DNA of 40,157 nt from an uncultured archaeon (GCA_902386385.1 CABMIU010000022.1:1-40157), one strand, 5' to 3'. Positions 1-7,824 are shown, numbered from the stretch's first letter. The notes: a model not told the origin generated them from the letters alone. Program-made: numbers and translations.

Positions 1-56
1 CCGTTTAGGAACAATTAAACTTGGGCTGCCGTTTTAATTTTTTGTAGAGGGGGGCG

Positions 57-1550
57 TCAGATTATCCTGTCGATTATGAATTCCGGCCTGAACTCAAGCA
101 GGTCGGAGTAGCGCTGCCCCGTGCCTACGAACACAATCGGCTTCTTCAGGGAGTAAAGCAGTGAAATCGCTGTCCCGCCTTTTGTGTCTGTGTCAATCTT
201 TGTGAGCACAAACCCGTCAATGCCAATCGCCTTGTCGAATTCTGTCGCCTGCTCCAGAAGGGCCTGGCCGGTGTATGCCTCCCCGACATATAGCTTCAGG
301 TCTGGCTTTGCCACGCGGACGATTTTCTTCAGCTCCTCGATTAGGTTGCGGTTGGTTTCCTGCCTTCCTGCGGTGTCAATGAGCACTACATCAATGCCCT
401 TTGCCTCCGCGGCCTTCACCGCGTCAAACGCAACCGCCGCGGGGTCGGCCCCGTACTTGTGCTTCACTACCTTTACCCCCAATGCATTTGCATGGATTTC
501 AAGCTGCTCTATGCTCGCGGCCCTGAAGGTGTCCCCTGCTGCAAGTATAACTCTCTTGCCTGCCTTCATGAAGTAATCCGCTATCTTTGCAATGGATGTT
601 GTCTTGCCCGCCCCGTTTGGGCCGAGGAACATTATTTTCAGCGGCTTGTGCTTTGCAGTGAGGCCAAGGATATCAATTGCCTCGGTTTTCATCACCTTTT
701 CGAGCGACGCCTTCACTTCCCTCTTCAGGAATTCCGTGACGTCCTCTCGCGAGGAAATTTCCCTGCCGACTATCCTTGATTTCAGCTCATTCGCAATCGC
801 TTCCGCGGCATCCTGCTGGACATCCGCCTCGAGCAGGCTCAGCTCGAACTCCTCAAAGAATTCCTGAGTATCTTTTTCCCCTATTCTGATTTTCCCGCCG
901 AGGAAACCGAAAACCTTCTGCGTGAGCCCCACTTTTGCCTTCAGCTCGCGCTTCTCCTCATCGCGTATCTCTTTCACTTTCTCAATGGCCGCCTTTCTTT
1001 CGCCGGCTATTTCGAATTCAGGCTCTGAAAATACCTGTTCAGGTGCCTTTTCTTCTGCTGGTTTTTTTTCAGGGGGCTTTTCAGCAAAAATTTCCTTTTC
1101 TTCGCGCCTTTCAATTTTCTGCAGCGGCTTTTTTGCTTGAGGCTTTCCTTGTTTTTGCATTTCTGCTTTTTCAGCCGGTGCAGTTTTCTTTTCAATCAGT
1201 TTTTCAGTCCCTTCCGCATGCTTTTCAATTTTTTCCTTAGGCATTTCCGGCTGTTCGGCATCGCGCTCTTTTTTTTCTTCAGCCTCTTCCTCTCCCGCCT
1301 GCGGGGCAGGTGATTCCTGAGGCATTTGTGGTTCTGGGGCGTGCAATTTTTTTTCAGGGGCGATCTTTTCTTCAGAAACGGTTGGGAGGTCCGCTGCCAG
1401 ACCTGCCCTACTCTCGCTTTGCTCGGTAGGCCTTGCCTCAGACAGGATTGGTTCTTTCCCGTTCGGCTTTTCAGGCTCCGGCTTTTTCGCCATGGCCTGC
1501 TGTATTTTGCCTGTAAAATCGGCTATTTTTTTCTTCAGGAAATCGAACAT
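57..1550 (-). CDS. ftsY: Signal recognition particle receptor FtsY with long acidic/basic N-terminal region
   Basis: SRP receptor GTPase that docks ribosome-SRP complexes at the membrane for co-translational insertion. Seen in the 497-residue product: the P-loop GPNGAGKT at about residues 310-317, GDTFRAA at 339-345, DTAGR at 392-396 and TKID at 450-453, followed by the closing GTGQ segment, which together make a complete NG domain in the last 300 residues. Residues 20-190 are a low-complexity Lys/Glu/Pro stretch, far longer than the short N domain extension of most archaeal FtsY; it probably acts as a membrane or ribosome contact region (inference). It is the last gene of a minus-strand cluster with prefoldin alpha, eL20, aIF6 and eL31, a gene order common in archaea. 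The ATG start is 13 bases after the prefoldin stop, so co-transcription is likely. Confidence 0.97.
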   Translation of the reverse strand: MFDFLKKKIADFTGKIQQAMAKKPEPEKPNGKEPILSEARPTEQSESRAGLAADLPTVSEEKIAPEKKLHAPEPQMPQESPAPQAGEEEAEEKKERDAEQPEMPKEKIEKHAEGTEKLIEKKTAPAEKAEMQKQGKPQAKKPLQKIERREEKEIFAEKPPEKKPAEEKAPEQVFSEPEFEIAGERKAAIEKVKEIRDEEKRELKAKVGLTQKVFGFLGGKIRIGEKDTQEFFEEFELSLLEADVQQDAAEAIANELKSRIVGREISSREDVTEFLKREVKASLEKVMKTEAIDILGLTAKHKPLKIMFLGPNGAGKTTSIAKIADYFMKAGKRVILAAGDTFRAASIEQLEIHANALGVKVVKHKYGADPAAVAFDAVKAAEAKGIDVVLIDTAGRQETNRNLIEELKKIVRVAKPDLKLYVGEAYTGQALLEQATEFDKAIGIDGFVLTKIDTDTKGGTAISLLYSLKKPIVFVGTGQRYSDLLEFRPEFIIDRII

Positions 1551-1563
1551 AATCTTTAACGCT

Positions 1564-2079
1564 TTACTGTGGCTTCTGCCTTGCCTGCTGCATGTATGCC
1601 GCGCCTGCCTGTATTATGGATTCGAGTTGGTTGACCCTTGCGATAACGCTTTGCTGTTCCTGCCCCAAAACACCGAGTTGTTTTTCAATTGATTGTGTCC
1701 TTGATTCAATTTCCTTTATTATTTCATCTGCTTTCTTTTCCCTGAAAACATTCCCTGCTATTGCCGTTGTCGCTTTCGAGCAGTCCTCAATGCTTGCCTC
1801 GGCGTAAATCCCGGCGCCAAGGTTTACCATTATCTTCGTCCCCTTGTCCGCATTGGAAAGTTCCTTTAGTGCATCTTTCGCGCCAAAGAGTTCGTTCCTC
1901 GCCCCCTGGAGCGATGAAATCCTCGTGTTCAGCTGCTCGAGCCTGCTTCTTTCCTGCTGGCCGAGCTGCATGAGCTGGGGCCCAGTAAGCGTCATCTTTT
2001 TCTCTTCGTTGTTTGCCTGTGTGCCCCCCTCTTTTGTCTGCATTTCCCTGCTGTTCCCCTGCCTGTTTTCAGATGCCAT
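1564..2079 (-). CDS. pfdA: Prefoldin subunit alpha
   Basis: Alpha subunit of the archaeal hexameric prefoldin chaperone, which captures unfolded proteins through coiled-coil tentacles and hands them to the thermosome. The 171-residue product has the family layout: an N-terminal helix with QQERSRLEQLNTRISSL, the central beta-hairpin segment around NLGAGIYAEASI, then a C-terminal helix with REKKADEIIKEIE. The first 30 residues are a polar Gln/Asn/Glu-rich tail not seen in most homologues. ATG at 2079 was chosen because it lies four bases after the eL20 stop and follows a GAAGTGAT-like ribosome binding site; an in-frame upstream extension would overlap the end of eL20. Its place between eL20 and ftsY matches the usual archaeal order. 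Confidence 0.93.
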   Translation of the reverse strand: MASENRQGNSREMQTKEGGTQANNEEKKMTLTGPQLMQLGQQERSRLEQLNTRISSLQGARNELFGAKDALKELSNADKGTKIMVNLGAGIYAEASIEDCSKATTAIAGNVFREKKADEIIKEIESRTQSIEKQLGVLGQEQQSVIARVNQLESIIQAGAAYMQQARQKPQ

Positions 2080-2083
2080 AGAA

Positions 2084-2311
2084 TCACTTCTTTCCCCGTT
2101 CCTTTCCAGCTTTGCCCTCTTTCCCTTCCTTTTTCTCTTCAATTTTGAGTATCTTTATCGCATTCCTTTTTGACCCGTGGTTGGAGCCGAAGATTGAAAA
2201 TGTCTTTTCGCGTGCAAATGCCTCGTTGTGTGCAAATATCTCCTTTTCGAATTTCTGTGCAGTCCTGCCTTCCATGAATGTGCCGCTCACCGTAAATGCC
2301 TTCTGTTCCAA
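2084..2311 (-). CDS. rpl18a: 50S ribosomal protein eL20 (L18Ae/LX)
   Basis: Large-subunit protein of the eL20 (LX) family. The 75-residue product begins with KAFTVSGTF and contains KFEKEIFAHNEAFAREK and the family signature FGSNHGSKRNAIKI, which in archaea matches the single-domain LX protein. A Lys/Glu/Gly tail of about 18 residues follows the domain. The start is TTG, two bases beyond the aIF6 stop region, with a G-rich GGGGGATT ribosome binding site lying inside the end of aIF6. There is no ATG in frame near it, so translation is probably coupled to aIF6. The neighbours aIF6 and prefoldin alpha support the assignment. Confidence 0.92.
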   Translation of the reverse strand: MEQKAFTVSGTFMEGRTAQKFEKEIFAHNEAFAREKTFSIFGSNHGSKRNAIKILKIEEKKEGKEGKAGKERGKK

Positions 2312-2312
2312 T

Positions 2313-2978
2313 TCAATCCCCCCTCAGTCCCTCGTCAATCCTTGAAAGTTCGCTTCCTGAGGTCTTTTCGCCGACAATCGCGCCTTTGGAGTTTGCAACA
2401 ATGCTGTTCCCGACCATCAGGTCCCCGAAGTTTGCGGTTGTTGCCATTCCCCTGACCCTGAAGAGCGTTTCTAGCCTTTCAAATTCGCTTTCGCTGATAT
2501 TAGGGTTCGCAATAAGCCCTTTATTTGTTACTGTTACGCATGCGCCCGAAAGTTCGTTGCCGCCAATCGCCATCTGCTCGATTTTTGTGCCGAAGAATTT
2601 CCCCAATGCGGTTACCGCCTTTTCGCTGAATAGTGGGCTTGCAATTGCCCCGCTTTTGTTCAGGGCCATGAGGTTTCCCGTCGCAGTATAGTTTTCCTGC
2701 ACTGCAAGCACTTCAAGGCCTTCCTTTTCCAGGGCCTTTACCTCGTTGCGGTCAGCCAGGCTGGAAACCGCGAATTTATTCCCGATGCCTTTTGCCAGCA
2801 CTCCGAGCAGGCCGCTGTTCCCGATGGATGCCCTTATTGCACTGGCCTCGAGCTTCTCCTCGACAAGCCTCAGTTCCTTTGGCTGTACTGAAAACGGGAC
2901 AAGGGCGTAATCGTCTGTCGCGGAGCAGAAAACCCCGACATAAGGGCTGCCCCTCACTGTGCCCTTTGAAAAATTCAA
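2313..2978 (-). CDS. eif6: Translation initiation factor aIF6
   Basis: Ribosome anti-association factor that binds the large subunit and blocks premature joining with the small subunit. The product of about 221 residues shows the repeated pseudo-fivefold pattern of the family: RGSPYVGVFCSATDDYALVP at the start, then ASIGNSGLLGVLAKGIGNKF, GNLMALNKSGAIASPL, ACVTVTNKGLIANPN and VGNSIVANSKGAIVGEKTS. A TTG at 2978 was chosen because it begins just before the conserved start of the fold and has a GGTGATT site upstream. An ATG at 3050 would add a hydrophobic stretch that the family lacks; a GTG at 2987 is another option. About 105 bases separate it from eL31. Confidence 0.93.
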   Translation of the reverse strand: MNFSKGTVRGSPYVGVFCSATDDYALVPFSVQPKELRLVEEKLEASAIRASIGNSGLLGVLAKGIGNKFAVSSLADRNEVKALEKEGLEVLAVQENYTATGNLMALNKSGAIASPLFSEKAVTALGKFFGTKIEQMAIGGNELSGACVTVTNKGLIANPNISESEFERLETLFRVRGMATTANFGDLMVGNSIVANSKGAIVGEKTSGSELSRIDEGLRGD

Positions 2979-3083
2979 CCAAATCACCGGAATTATAAAA
3001 ATTGGAAGCCAATGCGTAAATCCTGTCTTGGCCCAAACTTTGGATGGCATTGCAATGGAAGTGTGTTCCCTCCGACTGCCCGG

Positions 3084-3560
3084 TCATCCCCTCTTGTGTT
3101 CCAGGGCCTTGCCTGCCTCTTCCTTGATCCTTTTTTCCTCTAACAGCCTCTTTTTCTCGGCATCCTCTGCGGCTTCTCCTTCAGGGACCTTGCCCGATTC
3201 CTGCTTCCCATTTTCCGCTTTTTCTTCCTTTGAAGCTTCTTTCTTTTCCTTTTTTGGCTCTTTGCGCTTCTTTTCTTCAGCCCTCATCTTGATGTAAGCA
3301 TCCATCTCCTTTCCGCCTTGCAGGAAAACCGAAACCGTGCTGCCTTCCCGGTAAAGCACTGCCTCAATCCTGCGGGGGATGTTCTTCGAGTGCTTGAATA
3401 TGAACCCGTTAACCTCGTTGCTTATGCGTATTTCCTTTGGCCGCGCATGCTTGTTCACGAATGCCTTTATCTCCGAGAGCGCTTTCCTCGGTCTCTTCAG
3501 CGCAGTGAACTTGAATGCGTTCCTGAGGTCTATTGAGTATCCGACTTTGTCGCCTTTCAT
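3084..3560 (-). CDS. rpl31e: 50S ribosomal protein eL31 with charged C-terminal tail
   Basis: Large-subunit protein near the tunnel exit. Residues 1-92 of the 158-residue product carry the eL31 fold: YSIDLRNAFKFTALKRPRKAL, VNKHARPKEIRISNEVN and a basic central stretch ending in VSVFLQGG. Archaeal eL31 is usually around 90 residues; here a Lys/Glu/Ala-rich tail of about 65 residues follows, predicted to be helical or disordered. The ATG has a GGGTGA ribosome binding site nine bases upstream, after the eL39 stop 30 bases away. It sits in the eS19-PDCD5-eL39-eL31-aIF6 cluster typical of archaea. Confidence 0.95.
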   Translation of the reverse strand: MKGDKVGYSIDLRNAFKFTALKRPRKALSEIKAFVNKHARPKEIRISNEVNGFIFKHSKNIPRRIEAVLYREGSTVSVFLQGGKEMDAYIKMRAEEKKRKEPKKEKKEASKEEKAENGKQESGKVPEGEAAEDAEKKRLLEEKRIKEEAGKALEHKRG

Positions 3561-3590
3561 TCCTTCACCCTTGCCTAATCTTTGCTTCCT

Positions 3591-3869
3591 TTACCTTGGC
3601 CTTTTCACGACGAGGGATTTTGCGTGCTTTACAGTCTTTCCCCTCTTTGCCTTGTCGCCGCTTTTCCTCTTGCCCTTGTTGCGCTCCTTTTCGAGCTTGT
3701 CGAATTTCGCCCCGAAGTTAGTTTCGCGCCAGTGCTTCTTTGCGCGCTTGTTGTAAATGCGCTTTCCAGCCTTTTGCATCACCCATACTGGCGCATTGCT
3801 CGCCCCGCTCCCTATCTTCTTCCTCTGTGCTATGAGGAAATCCTTGAGTTCAGCGTCCTTTCTTCCCAC
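3591..3869 (-). CDS. rpl39e: 50S ribosomal protein eL39, extended
   Basis: Small basic large-subunit protein that lines the exit tunnel. The core LIAQRKKIGSG, NAPVWVMQKAGKRIY and NKRAKKHWRETNFG matches eL39, which is normally about 50 residues. Here the product is about 92 residues because a very basic tail rich in Lys and Arg follows the core. GTG at 3869 gives MGRKDAELKDF and has a GGTGG ribosome binding site four bases upstream; a TTG at 3884 is the alternative and would add five residues. It is placed between PDCD5 and eL31 in the minus-strand translation cluster. Confidence 0.9.
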   Translation of the reverse strand: MGRKDAELKDFLIAQRKKIGSGASNAPVWVMQKAGKRIYNKRAKKHWRETNFGAKFDKLEKERNKGKRKSGDKAKRGKTVKHAKSLVVKRPR

Positions 3870-3962
3870 AAAACCACCGTTCAATTCTTTGCATCAAAAA
3901 ACAAATTCAAATCCTTATTGCCAGTGCCCTCAAATCCAAGCCATTTTCCGGATTGCTTTGCA

Positions 3963-4280
3963 TCATTTCCTCTTTATCGTTATCTCCTTTTCAGGCCTGA
4001 GCCTGTAAAGGATTTGTTTCAACTGTGAATCATCCGCTTTTCCTTCCAAATACCCTTTCTGGGCCATTGAGACGAGCGCATTGAATGCGTTGGAGTAAAG
4101 TTCCCTGTTCACGAGCTTCACGTTGTTCATCCTTTCAAGCGCCTTGTCGTCAAGCATTCTCCTCAGGATTGCCTGGGCCTTCATTTCGGCTTCAAGCTGC
4201 TTTTGCTCGGCATCTTTCTGCCTGAGGTATGCTTGCTGCATCTCCTCCAGCTTTTTCTGCCTTGGCTCATCCTCTTCCAA
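3963..4280 (-). CDS. PDCD5 (TFAR19) family DNA/RNA-binding protein
   Basis: Archaeal homologue of PDCD5, a small helical bundle protein usually encoded between eS19 and eL39; it is reported to bind nucleic acid, but its cellular role in archaea is unsettled. The 105-residue product has the family pattern: acidic start LEEDEPRQKKLEEMQQAYL, a long helix through AEMKAQAILRRMLDDKALERM, then NNVKLVNRELYSNAFNALVSMAQKG and a C-terminal DSQLKQILYRL. TTG at 4280 was chosen since the open frame further upstream would lie inside eS19 in another frame, and a GGGAG site precedes it. It begins 22 bases after the eS19 stop. Confidence 0.9.
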   Translation of the reverse strand: MEEDEPRQKKLEEMQQAYLRQKDAEQKQLEAEMKAQAILRRMLDDKALERMNNVKLVNRELYSNAFNALVSMAQKGYLEGKADDSQLKQILYRLRPEKEITIKRK

Positions 4281-4302
4281 GTTTCTCCCTTTTTCCCCGA
4301 AA

Positions 4303-5058
4303 TCAGCCAACAGGTGCGAACTGTTTTTTGTCCTTGTCGTCCTGCATTGGCTTGTTTTCAGCTTCAGTTTTCTTCTGGGCTTTTGCTTCGTGGCCTTTTT
4401 CATGTGCCTTTTCTGCCGTATTTTTTGCCGGCATTTCCGCAGTGGCATTGCCCTGGCCCGCTGTCGCCGCAGGTGCAGTTGCCCCAGTTTTTGCCGCTGC
4501 AATTTCCGCTGCCTTTTTTGCCTGCTCTGCCATTGCCTGTTTCTTGGCGGCTTCTTGGGCTGCCCTCGCTTCCTTGGCTTTTTGCCTTGCGAGTTCCGCC
4601 TTTGCAAGCCTTTCCGCGAGCTCTGCCTTTTCCTTCTCGCGCACCTGCCCGAATTCCATTCCGGCAATCTTCGATTTTTCAAACAAAAGCTTTTCTCCTT
4701 TCTGCGTTATTACGCGGCCCTTCTTGCCTTTCTTCACGAGGCCTTCCTTTTCCAGGGCCTGCAGGGCGCTCCTGATGATTTTTCCGGATGCCTTGTACTT
4801 GTGCTCCGGCCTTACTCCCCGGTTCTTCCTGCCGCCGTAGTGTGAGCGCAAAGAGCCTGTTCCTAGTTCTCCTTCCTTGTAAACCCTGTACAGTATGCTT
4901 GCGGCCCTCGTAAAGTACCAGTCCGGGCTGTTAGGCGCCCTTTCCCTGTTGATGCCTGTTTTCACATAAAGCGCGAAAGCGGGCTGCTTTATCTTCTCCT
5001 TGAGTTCCTTTGCAAGCTCGCCGATTAGCATCGCCGCAGGAACGTCGTAAACTCCCAT
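4303..5058 (-). CDS. rps19e: 30S ribosomal protein eS19 with long Ala/Lys/Glu tail
   Basis: Small-subunit protein of the eS19 family. Residues 1-140 hold the family fold: MGVYDVPAAMLIGELAKELK, PDWYFTRAASILYRVYKEG, the SLRSHYGGRKNRGVRPEHKYKAS region and the winged-helix end ALEKEGLVKKGKKGRVIT. A further 100 residues made of Ala, Lys, Glu and Gln follow, so the protein is 251 residues where the family is about 150. ATG at 5058 fits the family start (VYDVP) and has GTGAT a few bases before it; an ATG at 5091 would add eleven residues that the family lacks. First gene of the eS19-ftsY cluster; the likely promoter lies far upstream at 5265-5276. Confidence 0.95.
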   Translation of the reverse strand: MGVYDVPAAMLIGELAKELKEKIKQPAFALYVKTGINRERAPNSPDWYFTRAASILYRVYKEGELGTGSLRSHYGGRKNRGVRPEHKYKASGKIIRSALQALEKEGLVKKGKKGRVITQKGEKLLFEKSKIAGMEFGQVREKEKAELAERLAKAELARQKAKEARAAQEAAKKQAMAEQAKKAAEIAAAKTGATAPAATAGQGNATAEMPAKNTAEKAHEKGHEAKAQKKTEAENKPMQDDKDKKQFAPVG

Positions 5059-5145
5059 CAAAATCACGTCTCTTTCAAATGTCTTTTTCAATGATTCAAG
5101 GCTTCAGCTTTTTTGCCCTCTTGCGAGGAAAGCTGAATTGTTCAA

Positions 5146-5167
5146 GCCGCCGTTTGCGACCGGCGGC
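5146..5167. other. GC-rich hairpin in the eS19 leader
   Basis: A perfect seven-base stem GCCGCCG/CGGCGGC with an eight-base loop. It lies between the likely promoter at 5265-5276 and the eS19 start, so it would be part of a leader of about 190 bases on the minus-strand transcript. A regulatory role is inference. Confidence 0.45.
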
Positions 5168-5264
5168 CGCGTATCCCCTTCGGGAAACTGGCCAGCTTCG
5201 CTCGCATTAGCTGACGAACTCCCAATTCCTGAGAATCAGAAGCTGATTAATCATCATCGGGCAA

Positions 5265-5276
5265 GATTTTTAAAGG
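5265..5276 (-). promoter_or_regulatory. Candidate TATA box for the eS19-ftsY cluster
   Basis: Read on the minus strand this is CCTTTAAAAATC, an archaeal TATA-like element, and the best one in the 263-base gap upstream of eS19. It predicts a start near 5245-5250 and hence a long structured leader. The rest of the gap holds a palindrome TGATTAATCA and no gene that I can support. Confidence 0.4.
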
Positions 5277-5321
5277 TTGGTTTTTAATCGGGATGGGCCG
5301 CCTTCTGCTTGGCCGAATCCT

Positions 5322-6215
5322 TCATCTGTTCACCAGGCTCGTGATTTCCTGCTGGGTTAGGACGCGGTTGAAAATCAGCAACTCGTCAAAAGTAGTCCCG
5401 GGGTCGCCATCTGCACAAGTTGGGCTGAAAATTCCGACCGCGAGCCAGCTTATTGTGCCATAATTGCCGCTCGGCAAGGTTTTCTCCTGGGCTTTTACTC
5501 CGTCTATATAAATTCCTGCTTTGAGGTTCGGCTTGTCAAAGTAATAGGCATAATGGTGCCATGCATTTAGGCTTGGCTTGGTAAATGAAATGTCTGCTGA
5601 AGCGTCCGATGTGTCCTCGCTATGCCTTATGGATATGCTGCTTGTGCCAATCACGTTGCCGCAATTTCCGCAGCCCGTGACAACAAAATTCGTTGCAGGG
5701 TTTATCAGAATCCCATTGCCGCTGGAGGTGCGTTTCGCCCAGAAAGCGATTGTGTACTGGCTGCTTGGAAGGTTCTTTATGGAATCCGGCAGGGTGTTTG
5801 TGTAAAGCCCGCCATTTGTGGCAGTACAGGCAGTGGTAAGTGAAGGGCTCATCTGTATCCCGTTTCCATATTTCCCGCCATCAATAGCCCAAGAGGTAGC
5901 TGTACTGCCTGCAACAAAAGGGAGGCTTATTGGCAGTTGCCCAACGGCGACAAGGTTTGTCGAGGCCCCGCTCCCTTCTTCCATCTTGCCATAGCCTGCA
6001 AGGCCGACAGCGCTTATCCCGCCGGAAATATAGAAACCATACAGCATTTGCTGCTTCTGCTCTTCAAGTTTTGACATTGTGCTCTTCGCCTGCCCCGCAC
6101 CGGCACTTGAATTGCCGAGCATCAGCACGAGCACCATCCCCGAAACAAGCACTGCGCCCCCTACAAGGAGCAGGTATTCCAATGCCCCCTGGCTTTTTGT
6201 CTTTCCTCTTTGCAT
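5322..6215 (-). CDS. Archaeal class III signal (pilin-type) protein with LamG/concanavalin-like domain
   Basis: Secreted or pilus-assembled surface protein. The N-terminus MQRGKTKSQGALEYLLLVGG is an archaeal class III signal: a short basic leader, then QGALE followed by a hydrophobic helix (residues 9-35), with cleavage by the EppA-type peptidase expected just before the QG. The rest of the 297 residues resembles a LamG/jellyroll domain: QYTIAFWAKR, NAWHHYAYYFDK, IYIDGV, and the closing GTTFDELLIFNRVLTQQEI, which is the usual end of these carbohydrate- or protein-binding domains. ATG at 6215 is preceded by a TATA-like CAAATAAATTC centred about 28 bases away (leaderless). Upstream in-frame extension is basic and overlaps rnp4, so rejected. 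Confidence 0.85.
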   Translation of the reverse strand: MQRGKTKSQGALEYLLLVGGAVLVSGMVLVLMLGNSSAGAGQAKSTMSKLEEQKQQMLYGFYISGGISAVGLAGYGKMEEGSGASTNLVAVGQLPISLPFVAGSTATSWAIDGGKYGNGIQMSPSLTTACTATNGGLYTNTLPDSIKNLPSSQYTIAFWAKRTSSGNGILINPATNFVVTGCGNCGNVIGTSSISIRHSEDTSDASADISFTKPSLNAWHHYAYYFDKPNLKAGIYIDGVKAQEKTLPSGNYGTISWLAVGIFSPTCADGDPGTTFDELLIFNRVLTQQEITSLVNR

Positions 6216-6340
6216 CAAAAGTAGTTGGGCTTTGATGAATTTATTTGTTTGCTTCGTTTTGCGATAGGCATTGCTATGACTTTTTCGTTGCCTGTTTGGC
6301 CTCTCGGGCATTTGTCCTTTTGGCTCAGATTTGCAAATAG

Positions 6341-6643
6341 TCATGCTCTCGATTTTCTTCCGGTTTTGCGCTCGAATCCGCAGCCGAGGCACTTCACATT
6401 TGCAATGCCGCCGGATTCGGTTATTGCCCCGTTGTACCCATCCTTGATGAATGCATTGCACTTCTTGCAGAATTTCAGCTTCAGTTCATCAGGGAACCGT
6501 GCCCTTGTTTTCTTGGAAATCTCGCGGCTGAGCTGGACATACCTTACGCTCCGCTCAGGGTGCTTTTCAAGTTCCTGTTCCGCAAGTTCGAAGAGCCTGT
6601 AAATGCGCTCCGTGCCTATTTGGCTCAAGCCGTTCTTGTTCAT
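6341..6643 (-). CDS. rnp4: RNase P protein component 4 (Rpp21/Rpr2 family)
   Basis: Zinc-binding protein subunit of archaeal RNase P, which trims tRNA 5' leaders together with the catalytic RNA. The 100-residue product has the N-terminal helical part ERIYRLFELAEQELEKHPERSVRYV, then ISKKTRARFPDELKLKFCKKC and VKCLGCGFERKTG; the two CxxC pairs form the zinc ribbon of this family. ATG at 6643 follows a GGGTGG ribosome binding site. It lies 32 bases after the ACT-domain gene, so both are probably in one transcript. Confidence 0.92.
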   Translation of the reverse strand: MNKNGLSQIGTERIYRLFELAEQELEKHPERSVRYVQLSREISKKTRARFPDELKLKFCKKCNAFIKDGYNGAITESGGIANVKCLGCGFERKTGRKSRA

Positions 6644-6675
6644 GGAACCCACCCGCCCCGGCTTTTTATCCTTGC

Positions 6676-7371
6676 TCAGCCCTTCTGGCCGGTTGCCTTT
6701 TTCGCGGAAAGAATCAGCTCCCTTATCGTGTGGTGCGCCTTTTCCGCATCGTCCTCTGACACGATGAAATGTATATCCGGGGGTGAGCTTATCACGTGGA
6801 TGCTTATCCCGTTCTTTGCGAGCAGCGATGACATTTCAGCTATTATCCCGTAATCATTGAACGATTCCAGGGGCATCCTGGCCGTCAGTATTGAGCTGTG
6901 GTTCGTGAAATACAGCGTGTCGTCCTTGAGCTCTTCCTTTATCTCCTGGAAGCGCGTTTCCTTCAGGATTGTGGCTATCTGGTCGGGGCTTTCAATCATC
7001 ATCCTTGTCTCGCCAACGTTCCAGTCCTCCTCTGCGAAAATTTTCTCAATCTTCGAAAGGGTCCTGTCATTCTTCCTGAATTTTGCGTAGCATATATTGT
7101 CCTGCAGGTTAACCTCTGAACCCGCGAAATATTCCATTATGTTCTTTGCCTTTTCCTTTCCGCCGAGCTCGTCGGCATAGCGCTTTATCGAAACAACGAT
7201 TGATTCTTCGTTCACTTTCTTGCCGAGGCGCTTCTGCACAACCGGCATGAGCCGTCTTGCAAGTGCGGAGTAGTTTATGACGCCATCGCTGAGAGCTGCT
7301 TTTATGTAAGGGGTGGAGCTTATTTCCTGCCTCACGATTTCAGCCAGGCTTGCGCCGTTTTCATTTGCCAT
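6676..7371 (-). CDS. ACT-domain regulatory protein
   Basis: Protein of 231 residues that looks like the archaeal predicted regulators with a C-terminal ACT fold (COG2150-like). The N-terminal 75 residues are helical, with NYSALARRLMPVVQKRLGKKVNEESIVVSIKRYA, reminiscent of a small winged-helix domain. The C-terminal half has two hydrophobic beta-alpha-beta units; the last, IAEMSSLLAKNGISIHVISS then DIHFIVSEDDAEKAHHTI, is a typical ACT unit. No catalytic motif is visible, so a ligand-sensing role is inferred. ATG at 7371 has a TATA-like GTATATTTTTA about 30 bases upstream. The 250 bases above it hold only this promoter and that of the small ORF at 7629. Confidence 0.7.
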   Translation of the reverse strand: MANENGASLAEIVRQEISSTPYIKAALSDGVINYSALARRLMPVVQKRLGKKVNEESIVVSIKRYADELGGKEKAKNIMEYFAGSEVNLQDNICYAKFRKNDRTLSKIEKIFAEEDWNVGETRMMIESPDQIATILKETRFQEIKEELKDDTLYFTNHSSILTARMPLESFNDYGIIAEMSSLLAKNGISIHVISSPPDIHFIVSEDDAEKAHHTIRELILSAKKATGQKG

Positions 7372-7628
7372 CAAATCATTTGCCTGTGAAACATGTAAAA
7401 ATATACCACTGACCCCTTTGAATTGTAAGAAAACCCGTGTTTTTCGGCATTCGTGTTAAATTTCCCGTTTTTTACGCAAAAATTTTACGCGGCTTTGCGA
7501 TTTTTTCGCTGGTTCTTGGTTTGCCCGAAGTTTTCCTTCCCTTTCCGCATTTTTTTTTCAATTAAGCGTTTTTCGGGGTTTTTCTGGTCGCCACCAATAT
7601 TAAAGTGAATCAACGCAACTCTGGCGGG

Positions 7629-7742
7629 ATGCCGATGATGAAAGGAAACCCTGTCAGGAAGGAAAAGGAAAAAAACCTTGATGGCGAGTGGGCTTCCATC
7701 TTTGTCAACGGCAAGCCCTTCAGGGTGAAAATAAGGAGGTGA
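7629..7742 (+). CDS. Small basic protein, 37 residues, unknown
   Basis: A short open frame with ATG at 7629, ending in KIRR before TGA. It has a TATA-like AATATTAAAG at 7596-7605, about 29 bases before the ATG, which is the leaderless spacing used by other genes in this window. The segment GEWASIFVNGKPFRVKI reads like a compact beta-strand pair rather than random sequence. I do not recognise a family. It could instead be the start of a non-coding transcript that includes the GNRA hairpin just downstream. Confidence 0.45.
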   Translation: MPMMKGNPVRKEKEKNLDGEWASIFVNGKPFRVKIRR

Positions 7743-7804
7743 GGGGTGTCACGAATGTTCCGGGCGAAAGTAATTTGCTGATTGGGGGTGGTTGCAATGG
7801 AAAG

Positions 7805-7824
7805 CCGGGGGCGGGAGCCCCCGG
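7805..7824. other. Perfect GC hairpin with GGGA loop
   Basis: Eight-base stem CCGGGGGC/GCCCCCGG closed by the GNRA-type loop GGGA on the plus strand. No T-run follows on either strand, so it is not a classical terminator. It sits between the small ORF and the 3' end of tRNA-Gly(UCC). Confidence 0.5.

Noticed and set aside
2979-3050. Longer N-terminus for aIF6 from ATG 3050
   Set aside because: Adds a hydrophobic stretch absent from the family, while TTG 2978 has a good ribosome binding site.
5236-5257. C/D-box-like RNA (ATGATGA and CTGA on the minus strand)
   Set aside because: Only one C box and one D-like box are present; no C'/D pair at proper spacing and the promoter distance does not fit.
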